Shown: one piece after another, positions 42,323 to 50,600 of the stretch
Position numbering within the stretch: the first letter of the stretch is position 1
Layout of the letters: the number at the start of each line of letters is the position of its first letter
Assembly (NCBI GenBank): GCA_029203125.1
Contig: CP119317.1
Location: 620,001 to 684,000, forward strand
Length of the DNA stretch: 64,000 nucleotides
Reading direction: 5' to 3'
Source of the DNA: Candidatus Cohnella colombiensis
GTDB taxonomy: Bacteria > Bacillota > Bacilli > Paenibacillales > Paenibacillaceae
Notes under the pieces: generated by a model
Told to the model about the DNA's origin: nothing
What the model saw: only the letters and a program-made list of their open reading frames with translations
Databases searched by the model: none
Made by a program: the position numbers and the translations under genes

Positions 42323-43130
42323 TAAATACAATAAGCTGCAATCCATTTTAAGAGATATGGGATCAGTGGTCGTTGCATTCTCAGGAGGGGTAGATAGCAC
42401 ATTTTTACTCGATACTGCTCTAAAGACACTCGGACACGATCGCGTATTGGCGGTTACCGCAGACTCGGAGACGTATCCGACAGAGGAATTGCTGGAAGCG
42501 AAGCAACTAGCGAAGCAGCTTGGAGCCACTCATGTTGTGATCGAGACGTCTGAGCTTAGTATTCCGGGATACAAGGAGAATAACGGAAACCGTTGCTACT
42601 TTTGCAAAAAAAGTTTGTTTGAGCATTTAGAGCCGTTCGTGAAGGATGGCGTTTATCGTCAGATCGTCTATGGGCTAATCGCTGATGATATGAATGAGCA
42701 TCGACCAGGGGTGCAAGCAGCGAAGGAACGCGGTGTGCGAGGCCCCCTTCAGGAAGCGGGATTATTTAAAGGGGAAATTCGTGATCTTGCGCGCGAGCAA
42801 GGTGTTCCTGTATGGAATAAACCATCCTTCGCTTGTCTTTCCTCGAGGATCGCATACGGCGAGATGATTACAGTTGAGAAGCTTGGCCGTGTCGGTGAGT
42901 CTGAAAAATACATTCGTTCACTTGGCATTGAGCAAGTGAGAGTGCGAAGCCATGGAGACATCGCCCGCATTGAAGTTGAGCCGAACAGGATGGAGCGATT
43001 GATCGCTCATGCGTCGGATATCACTACCAAATTGAAAGAGTTCGGATTTATGTATATCGCCATGGATCTGACAGGCTATCGTAGCGGCAGTATGAACCAA
43101 GTGCTTGATCAGGGAGGCGCGAAGGTGTGA
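42315..43130 (+). CDS. larE: LarE, sulfur insertase for the nickel-pincer cofactor
   Basis: 271 residues with GGAGGG upstream. PP-loop SGGVDSTFLLDTAL (residues about 19-32) activates the cofactor precursor by AMP transfer; the LarE pattern ADSETYPTEELLEAKQLAKQ and SELSIPGYKENNGNRCYFCK follows. There are three conserved-position cysteines: the CxxC in NRCYFCKKS and the one in KPSFACLSSRIAYG. L. plantarum LarE has only the last and sacrifices its sulfur; the three-Cys form (as in Thermotoga) carries a [4Fe-4S] cluster and can act catalytically. Second enzyme in making the thioacids of the cofactor. Confidence 0.92.
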   Translation: MHDKYNKLQSILRDMGSVVVAFSGGVDSTFLLDTALKTLGHDRVLAVTADSETYPTEELLEAKQLAKQLGATHVVIETSELSIPGYKENNGNRCYFCKKSLFEHLEPFVKDGVYRQIVYGLIADDMNEHRPGVQAAKERGVRGPLQEAGLFKGEIRDLAREQGVPVWNKPSFACLSSRIAYGEMITVEKLGRVGESEKYIRSLGIEQVRVRSHGDIARIEVEPNRMERLIAHASDITTKLKEFGFMYIAMDLTGYRSGSMNQVLDQGGAKV

Positions 43131-43801
43131 ATGCGTTCGAGGATCATGGATTTGTTAAGCTGGACGTTGGTCGCGAGGAACGAACAGGGCACCCAGAGGT
43201 GGTGTTTGGGCAAGGGAAGACCGCAGAGCAAGTCGCTGTCATTGTATCCCGACTCATCGAGGTTCATGGTCGGGCTCTTGTGACAAGGGCGTCAGTTGAA
43301 ATGGCTGAGCGGGTCAAGGAGAGTTACCCAGAAGCCACTTATGATGAGCAATCAAGATTGATCCGATACGGTCAGGCTGCTCGCAAGCTTCCGGGTAAGA
43401 TCGCTGTTCTAACTGGAGGAACATCGGATATTCCGGTGGCGGAGGAGGCAATTGGAACAGCGGAGTGGATGGGCTGTGACATAGACCGAATATTTGATGT
43501 TGGAGTTGCTGGCATTGACCGTCTGTTGGCGCAGAAGGAGCGAATCCGAGAAGCGTCTGTTGTGATCGGAGTTGCTGGGATGGAGGGGGCACTCATTAGT
43601 GTTGTTGGAGGCCTTGTTCGCAGACCGGTTATCGCAGTACCGACCTCTGTGGGATATGGAGCGAATCTGCAAGGAATCACGACGTTACTCGCGATGATGA
43701 CATCGTGTGCAGCGGGTGTGACCGTAGTTAATATCGACAATGGCTTTGGTGCGGGTTATCAGGCAGCAATGATTTTACAATTAGTCGCGGAGGCCACCTA
43801 A
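43127..43801 (+). CDS. larB: LarB, NaAD carboxylase/hydrolase
   Basis: 224 residues from GTG 43127, overlapping the larE stop (GTGA). The C-terminal half is PurE-like: GGTSDIPVAEEAIGTAEWMG, VIGVAGMEGALISVVGGLVR, VPTSVGYGANLQGITTLLAM, and MTSCAAGVTVVNIDNGFGAG, which holds the catalytic Cys that forms the cysteinyl-pyridine intermediate. LarB carboxylates and hydrolyses nicotinic acid adenine dinucleotide, the first step of nickel-pincer nucleotide synthesis. Length normal. Confidence 0.94.
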   Translation: MNAFEDHGFVKLDVGREERTGHPEVVFGQGKTAEQVAVIVSRLIEVHGRALVTRASVEMAERVKESYPEATYDEQSRLIRYGQAARKLPGKIAVLTGGTSDIPVAEEAIGTAEWMGCDIDRIFDVGVAGIDRLLAQKERIREASVVIGVAGMEGALISVVGGLVRRPVIAVPTSVGYGANLQGITTLLAMMTSCAAGVTVVNIDNGFGAGYQAAMILQLVAEAT

Positions 43802-43802
43802 A

Positions 43803-45260
43803 ATGAGAACGCTTTACTTGGATTGTATATCGGGCATTGCTGGCGATATGACTCTGTCAGCATTGGTAGATGTAGGAGCTGATCCAGAATACATTATCAG
43901 GCATTTGAAACAATTGCCGATTGATTCTTTCCAGTTGGAGTTTGTTAAGGTCGATCGACGAGGCATCACTGCACAGTGGCTGAAACTGAGCTTTGAAAGC
44001 GGTGAGCAAGAGCGCGACCAGGACCATGGTCACGAGCATCATCACCACCATGATCACGAGCACCACCACCATCATCATGATCACGAGCATCATCACCATG
44101 ATCACGAGCATCACCATCATGACCACGAGCATCACCATCATGATCACGAGCATCACCATCATGATCACGAGCATCACCATCATGATCACGAGCATCACCA
44201 TCATGATCACGAGCATCACCATCACCATGAGCACGAGCATCATCATCATGATCACGAGCATCACCATCACCATGATCATGAGCATCATCATCATGATCAC
44301 GAGCACAGGAAGGCTTCCGACATCATTCGGATGATTGAACATTCCAGCTTACCACCGCGTGTTAAGGAAAGAAGCTTAAAGATCTTTAACTTGATTGCTG
44401 AAGCAGAAGGCAAAATTCATGGGATGAACCCTGCCGATGTTCACTTTCATGAGGTTGGTGCGATGGACTCCATCTTGGATGTTATCGGGGTGTGCTTGGC
44501 ATTGGAGAGTCTTGATGTAAGCACCATCATCGTCTCCCCAGTTCCGACAGGGACGGGTAATCTCCGTATGGCGCATGGCTTATATCCAATTCCTGCACCC
44601 GCAACAGCTGAGTTGCTTCGGGGAGTACCATTATCTGCGTTCACGGCTCAGGGTGAGCTGACGACTCCAACAGGAGCAGGTATAGTGAAGGCATTGGCTT
44701 CTAGCTTTGGAACGTTACCAGCAGGTACAATTGACCGAATTGGCTACGGCGCAGGTACGAAAAATTATGAACACCCCAATGTCGTTAGGGCGATTCTATA
44801 TCAACCTCAACAAGTGAGTGGAACGGAAGAAACGATAGTTATTATTGAAGCGCAGGTGGATGACTGCACGGGGGAGACACTCGGCTATGCGATGGAGCGA
44901 TTATTCGAGGCCGGAGCGCTCGATGTATTTTACACACCGGTCTATATGAAGAAAAATCGTCCGGGCGTACTTATCAGTGTGCTATGCCTTGAAGCTGATC
45001 TTGATTGCTGTGAGGGGACATTATTGGCGGAGACGTCCACTTTCGGTGTCAGACGAAGCAGATGGCAACGTAAAGTGCTAGAGCGTCGTTGGATTCAGGT
45101 GGACACTCCTTACGGGATAGTTCGGGTGAAACAAGCATGGGACAAAGGTCGTATCGTTCACCAAACTCCAGAATACGAGGATGTTGCTCAAACGGCGCGT
45201 TCATCGAATATTTCACTTGAGGCCGTCTATCGTGAGGTATATAAGAAGCTGGAGGAATAG
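43803..45260 (+). CDS. larC: LarC, nickel insertase, with a 94-residue His-rich insert
   Basis: 485 residues, SD GGAGG 9 bases upstream. Starts with the family motif MRTLYLDCISGIAGDMTLSA, then after residue 74 a His/Asp/Glu tract (to about 168) built of DHEHHHH-type units, then the LarC body: GKIHGMNPADVHFHEVGAMD, VSPVPTGTGNLRMAHGLYPI, ELTTPTGAGIVKALA, and the C-terminal (LarC2) part with VDDCTGETLGYAMERLFEAG. In L. plantarum larC is two frames joined by programmed frameshift; here it is one continuous frame. LarC uses CTP and inserts Ni into the cofactor. The tract probably stores or funnels nickel; tracts of this length are unusual. Confidence 0.93.
   Translation: MRTLYLDCISGIAGDMTLSALVDVGADPEYIIRHLKQLPIDSFQLEFVKVDRRGITAQWLKLSFESGEQERDQDHGHEHHHHHDHEHHHHHHDHEHHHHDHEHHHHDHEHHHHDHEHHHHDHEHHHHDHEHHHHDHEHHHHHEHEHHHHDHEHHHHHDHEHHHHDHEHRKASDIIRMIEHSSLPPRVKERSLKIFNLIAEAEGKIHGMNPADVHFHEVGAMDSILDVIGVCLALESLDVSTIIVSPVPTGTGNLRMAHGLYPIPAPATAELLRGVPLSAFTAQGELTTPTGAGIVKALASSFGTLPAGTIDRIGYGAGTKNYEHPNVVRAILYQPQQVSGTEETIVIIEAQVDDCTGETLGYAMERLFEAGALDVFYTPVYMKKNRPGVLISVLCLEADLDCCEGTLLAETSTFGVRRSRWQRKVLERRWIQVDTPYGIVRVKQAWDKGRIVHQTPEYEDVAQTARSSNISLEAVYREVYKKLEE
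44025..44306 (+). repeat. Tandem 21-bp repeat coding the His-rich tract of LarC
   Basis: Imperfect head-to-tail copies of a 21-bp unit built from GAGCATCACCATCATGATCAC, coding variations of DHEHHHH with some 5- and 6-His versions. All length changes seen are multiples of 3, so the frame is kept. Such a repeat can expand and contract by slippage. Confidence 0.9.
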
Positions 45261-45271
45261 GAGGATCGTGA

Positions 45272-45931
45272 GTGGAATTCATCGGATTATTGGCAGTTAC
45301 CATCGTGTTAGGTCTACGTCATGGCATTGATTATGATCATATCGCTGCCTTAGCAGATATTACTGGAGGAAGTACAGGTTCAAAAAAGGAGCGAATGAAG
45401 CTGTCGTTGTGGTACGCAGTCGGTCATGAGGCAGTTGTATTTACATTGGGATGCAGTATCCTATTGTTCGCATGGAGTGTGCCTGTTTGGGTTGATGATC
45501 TCATGGGCAAGGCAGTAGGACTTACGTTAATTTTCATGGCAATTCTAATGCTGATCAGTAGGAAGAAGGGGTCAGCCACGTATTGGAGTAGGGGGATTAC
45601 AGCTTTTCAGAAGCTCCGTAGGAGCAAAAGTGAGCCATTCACGTTTACACGTCGGAATGTGTTCACGATCGGTATCATTCATGGGATCGGTGCAGAGACA
45701 CCAACACAGCTTCTCTTATTTACGACGATTGCAGGGGTGGCTGCAACGAGTAACGGATTATTCGCTGTGGCGGCATTCAGCTTCGGTTTATTAATTTCAC
45801 ATGCGCTTATCGCAATTGTAAGTATTTGGTCGCATGATCTCGCAAGAAAAATCCGTCCTATTTTTCCATTTACGATGTACGCTGCGTGCTTATTCAGCTT
45901 TATTCTTGGTGTTAGCTATTTGATAGAGTAG
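45272..45931 (+). CDS. NiCoT/HoxN-like nickel permease
   Basis: 219 residues from GTG 45272, with AGGAGG upstream. About six membrane segments. The first carries RHGIDYDHIAALADITGG, the HX4DH signature of nickel/cobalt transporters; also a second His in WYAVGHEAVVFTLGC and IGIIHGIGAETPTQLLLFTT. It is shorter than HoxN (about 330-350), similar to compact UreH-like members. Placed directly after larC (12 bases), it most likely imports nickel for the cofactor. Confidence 0.85.
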   Translation: MEFIGLLAVTIVLGLRHGIDYDHIAALADITGGSTGSKKERMKLSLWYAVGHEAVVFTLGCSILLFAWSVPVWVDDLMGKAVGLTLIFMAILMLISRKKGSATYWSRGITAFQKLRRSKSEPFTFTRRNVFTIGIIHGIGAETPTQLLLFTTIAGVAATSNGLFAVAAFSFGLLISHALIAIVSIWSHDLARKIRPIFPFTMYAACLFSFILGVSYLIE

Positions 45932-45960
45932 ATGATCTACGAAGGGAGACTTCTTGTGCA

Positions 45961-47223
45961 ATGGAACTAAAATTAAATGAAATTCGCGAGACCGCATTGC
46001 GCTTAGCTACAACTACACCTGTTACTGACATGCATACGCATCTCTATTCACCAGAATATGGGCAATTACTTCTGTGGGGAATTGATGAATTACTGACCTA
46101 TCATTACTTAATCTCTGAGTCGTTCCGTTGGTCGAATGAAGATTATGACCATTTCTGGTCGATGACGAAACGTGAGCAAGCGGATTGGATCTGGCAGAAG
46201 CTCTTTATCGATCATTCACCTGTAAGTGAAGCAGCAACAGGCTTCATTACGATATTGCAGCGTCTTGGTCTGGATGTATCCTCACGCAACTTGAACGATT
46301 ATCGGCAGGCACTTGAGCAACGGTCAGTCAACGAACAAGTGAACACAGTCATGGAGCTAGCTGGTATAGAGAAGATCGTAATGACCAATGATCCGTTCGA
46401 CCCACTAGAGCGTCCAATATGGCTATCGGGTAAGGGGAAGTCAGATCCACGGTTCTATGCCGCACTTCGTGTCGATGCGCTATTGAATGACTGGCCACAT
46501 GCGGTTAAGGAGCTTCAAAGTCTTGGCTATGAAGTACAGCAAGCGTGGACGGAACAAACTGTTGCAGAAGTTCGCAGATTTCTAGGAGAATGGATTGTGC
46601 GTATGGATGCACTCTATCTAGCCGTCTCGATGCCGGGAGACTTCTCCTATCCAGAAGAGGATCATCGCAGTCGGATGATTGATGATGCCATGATTCCAGT
46701 CTGTCAGGAGCAGAACATTCCTTTTGCGCTCATGATCGGTGTGCGTAGGAGAGTGAATCCAGCGTTAAAGCTAGCTGGGGATATGAGCATGTTGTCAGAT
46801 GTGTCGGCAGTGGAAGCCTTATGTCGTCGCTATCCGAATCAGAAATTTCTTGTTACGATGCTCGCAAGAGAGAATCAGCATGAATTAACGGTGCTTGCGC
46901 GTAAATTCCGGAATTTAATGATCTTTGGTTGCTGGTGGTTCCTCCATATTGAATCAATGGTCGAAGAGATGACGCGGTTCCGCATCGAACTGCTAGGCAC
47001 ATCCGTCATTCCACAGCATTCGGACTGCCGTGTGTTTGAACAACTCATCTATAAATGGGAGCATTCGAGGAAGATTATCGGTAAGGTGCTCGCGGACAAG
47101 TATGAAAAGCTGTATTTGAGTGGGTGGCATGTAACCGAAGCGGAAATTCAACGTGACTTAGACGATATGCTGAATCATAACTTCTGGCGGTTTTTGGGTA
47201 AGGAGAACGAATTGTCGAAATAA
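45961..47223 (+). CDS. Uronate-isomerase-like protein (amidohydrolase fold, short form)
   Basis: 420 residues. The N-terminal PVTDMHTHLYSPEYGQLLLW has the HxH metal motif of the amidohydrolase superfamily, followed by the uronate-isomerase-like GIDELLTYHYLISESFRWSN. The C-terminal NLMIFGCWWFLHIESMVEEM and TRFRIELLGTSVIPQHSDCR matches the short group usually annotated as glucuronate isomerase (COG1904-like), compared with about 470 residues for classical UxaC. Expected reaction: D-glucuronate to D-fructuronate (or galacturonate to tagaturonate). It is the last gene of the operon; the SD AAGGGAG is upstream. Substrate assignment is inference. Confidence 0.7.
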   Translation: MELKLNEIRETALRLATTTPVTDMHTHLYSPEYGQLLLWGIDELLTYHYLISESFRWSNEDYDHFWSMTKREQADWIWQKLFIDHSPVSEAATGFITILQRLGLDVSSRNLNDYRQALEQRSVNEQVNTVMELAGIEKIVMTNDPFDPLERPIWLSGKGKSDPRFYAALRVDALLNDWPHAVKELQSLGYEVQQAWTEQTVAEVRRFLGEWIVRMDALYLAVSMPGDFSYPEEDHRSRMIDDAMIPVCQEQNIPFALMIGVRRRVNPALKLAGDMSMLSDVSAVEALCRRYPNQKFLVTMLARENQHELTVLARKFRNLMIFGCWWFLHIESMVEEMTRFRIELLGTSVIPQHSDCRVFEQLIYKWEHSRKIIGKVLADKYEKLYLSGWHVTEAEIQRDLDDMLNHNFWRFLGKENELSK

Positions 47224-47238
47224 AGGCGAACAGTAAAG

Positions 47239-47271
47239 AGCTGAGTGAATGCACTCGGCTTTTTTTTTTTT
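47239..47271 (+). terminator. Terminator of the lar-type operon
   Basis: AGCTGAGTG pairs with CACTCGGCT (one G-T pair) around AATG, followed by eleven T. The remaining 47272-47647 is AT-rich leader for the next gene: direct repeats of AGTCAGATTT near 47312 and 47337, no RNA gene or ORF I can support. Confidence 0.88.
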
Positions 47272-47647
47272 GCGTAAATCAAACGAAAAAGGAGTATATA
47301 TTTTTTTAAAATAGTCAGATTTATTCCTTATTTTAAAGTCAGATTTCCGGTATTATGTCATCAAATTACTAAGGTCAACCTATTTCCTATCAATTCTACA
47401 AACAGTTAACAATAAAATATCTGATAAGTAACAATATTATGAATTTTTAAAAAATGGTACATATTATCGAAAGAATAACACGTATTATTCGCCTCATGAA
47501 CGGTTCTATACTTAACATTGTCTTGCGAAACAATCGAAGTGGAATTGCTCTCCAACTTGAGAAAGGTGGTGACTTTCACTGTATTTGAGCAATTCATTAG
47601 TAGGACAAGTAAGTCTACACAAAATCGTTCTCAGGAGGTCTATGTAC

Positions 47648-50600
47648 ATGTTAAAGCGGAGCTTAGCTTCAATTCTTGCCTTAACCTTATTTGTAAGCCT
47701 TTTCATTATTTCGCCAAATGTGACGAATGCGTATGTCGCCAAAGATAATTCCTATATCATTGCGATGGGTAACTCCAAGATGATCAAGGCTAGTGGGACG
47801 AATGGAATAATCGCAGATAGTGCAGCTACGAGTGCTACAGCTGGCAACCCAGAATCCTTCTTGATCGTTGAAGGTAAGGATGGAAGTGGAAATCCTGATG
47901 GTTCAGTCAACATTAAATCGATTGCGAACAATAATTTTCTAACGGCAGAAGACTACAAAGTTGGTAGTGATGTTATTCAAGCGAATGGACTAAAACCTAC
48001 AAAAGGAACAGCTGGAACGACAACGACTAGCTGGGAAAAATTTTATATTGAGAAGTTATTGGATGGAAACGGAGACGACACTGGACTTGTAGCCATCAAA
48101 TCGAATAAAAGTGTTGGTGGCAAAAAATATTATTTAACAGTAAATACAAGCAATCCGAATGGCCCTTATATAGCCATCTCAACGATAGACAAACTCCAAG
48201 ATCTTACGATCAATGAAAAATTCATGATTCACACCTCACTTGGTGCACCTACTGCGCCAGCAACACCTCATGTCGATGGTTCTACGAATGATACTGTAAA
48301 ACTGAGTTGGGCCATCGTAGCTCGTGCAGACAGCTATAATGTATTCCGTTCAAAAACAAGCAATGGAACCTATACAAAGGTGAACACTTCTGCTGTAACA
48401 GCAACCAGCTTTGATGATACAGGCTTACCTGCAAATGCTGGATATTACTATAAAATTACAGCGATGAGCATTGATGGTGAATCTGCAATGTCAGCTGCTG
48501 TGTCTGCAGCAACATTACCAGATCAATTCGGAGTCAGCACGGTGACAACGACGACAGCCAGCTTAGCTTGGCCAACAGTGCCAGGTGCAAATAGCTATAA
48601 TGTCTATCGTTCTACTTCCAGCAACGGCAACTTCGATAAGGTGAACACGACTGACATAACGACTTATCAATTTGATGATAGTGGGTTGTCTCCTAACACG
48701 AGATACTACTACAAAGTGACGTCCGTGAGTGGAAATGTAGAGTCGCCACAATCTGTAGCTGTAGCAGCCTTAACACAGCCGGATTTCGGTAAAAATGTGT
48801 TTGTGTTCGATCCTGCAATGCCTGCAATGGATATCGCAACCATTGCAACCAATGTATTTACGAAACAAGAGACGAACCAATTCGGTTCTGAGAGATATGC
48901 TCTGCTCTTTAAACCAGGAACTTATAGCACACCGATTAGAGTTGGCTTCTACACACATGTTGCTGGTCTGGGAATGATGCCTGATGATGTACAGATGACA
49001 GGCGGGGTAACAGTTGATGCAGCCTGGTTTGCGAATCGCAATGCGACTCAGAACTTCTGGCGTTCGATTGAGAACCTAGCAATCACACCAGTTGGGGGAG
49101 ATATGAAATATGCGGTATCGCAGGCCGCATCGATGAGACGGTTGCATGTAAAGGGAAATCTGTCTCTGCACGATCAAGGTGGATGGGCGAGTGGTGGCTA
49201 CCTAGCTGATTCCAAGATCGACGGCAGAGTTATTCCAGGATCGCAGCAACAATGGTTTTCCAGAAATAACACTTGGAATGAATGGGCAGGCTCACTTTGG
49301 AACATGACATTAGTTGGAAATAGGAATAATCCTATTGAGAATTATCCAACGAATGCCTATACCATTGTTGAACAAACACCGGTCGTACGTGAGAAGCCTT
49401 TCCTTACCGTCGATGCGAATGATAAATACAGTGTGTTTGTTCCAGTTGATGCTACGGGCACGATTGGAACCAGTTGGGAGAGCGGGTCTGCAGCAGGCAC
49501 TTCCATTCCAATCGATCAATTCTACATCGCTGACGTTGATAATTTCGATGTAGATGAGATCAACGCCGCTTTAAATCAAGGCAAGAACCTGTTGCTTACA
49601 CCGGGTGTATATCATGTAAGCAAACCAATTGTGGTGAACAATCCAAACACGGTTGTGCTCGGTCTTGGACTTGCAACTCTGCACTCCGATAATGGCTCCG
49701 TAGCGCTGAAAATTGCAGACGTTGATGGTGTGAAGATTGCAGGGTTGCTATTCGAAGCAGGATCGATTAGTTCACCAGTATTGTTGGAGGTTGGCCCTAA
49801 GGGGAGTACAGCGAACCACTCGCTTAATCCGACCTCGTTGCAAGATCTCTACTTTAGAGTAGGTGGAGATGCCCTTGCTTTAGCTGAAGTATCTATTGAA
49901 ATTAACAGCAACAATGTAATCGGCGATCATTTCTGGGTTTGGCGTGCGGATCACGGTGAGGGTGCTGCATGGAATTCAAACCTTACGAAGAACGGTTTAA
50001 TCGTAAACGGTAACGATGTAACGATTTATGGTTTATTCGTAGAGCATTTCCATGAGTATCAGACACTGTGGAATGGCGAACGAGGCAAAATGTATTTTTA
50101 TCAATGCGAAATTCCTTATGACGTCCCAGATCAAGAGAGCTGGATGAGCAACTATGGCACTGTGAATGGTTATGCAGGGTATAAGGTTGCAGATTCGGTC
50201 AATGTACATGAAGCCTATGGGCTAGGGGTTTACTCTTTCTTCAGGGATGTGCCAGTGAAGCTTGAGAGCGCGATTGAAGTTCCAGACAAGCCAGGCATCA
50301 AAATCCACCATGCAAATACGGTGTTCTTGAATGGCTTTGGCGAGGTTACACATATCGTGAACTCCAAAGGTGGTACTGTTCGCAGTGGCAACATGACTGA
50401 GAGACTTGCAGACTACATTCCTAGAACGGTTTCCAGCATTACAGAAGTAAATCTCATTACGATTAAGAATAAAGCACCAATATTACCTGAGGTTGTATGG
50501 CAAGTGTTCGACGACACTAGCACAAGGGTTGCACCCGTAACGTGGGACAGTATTGCACCGTCCAAATATGCAATTGCAGGTAGCTTCACTGTTGAAGGAT

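Noticed and set aside
44025..44306. CRISPR-like array
   Set aside because: The regular repeat has no unique spacers and is in frame within larC; no cas genes are in the window.
43857..44342. Long minus-strand frame rich in Met/Val/Ile opposite the LarC His tract, looking like a membrane protein
   Set aside because: It is the complement of the CAT/CAC/GAT repeat that codes the His-rich tract; no SD, and the opposite strand has clear larC motifs on both sides.
43803..45260. Programmed frameshift in larC as in L. plantarum
   Set aside because: Here larC is one uninterrupted frame from the N-terminal to the C-terminal domain, so no frameshift is needed.
47518..47748. Frame overlapping the start of giant paralogue 1 with VTFTVFEQFIS, slightly like short holin-type peptides (TVFEA...)
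   Set aside because: No membrane segment follows and it overlaps the signal peptide region of the main gene in another frame.
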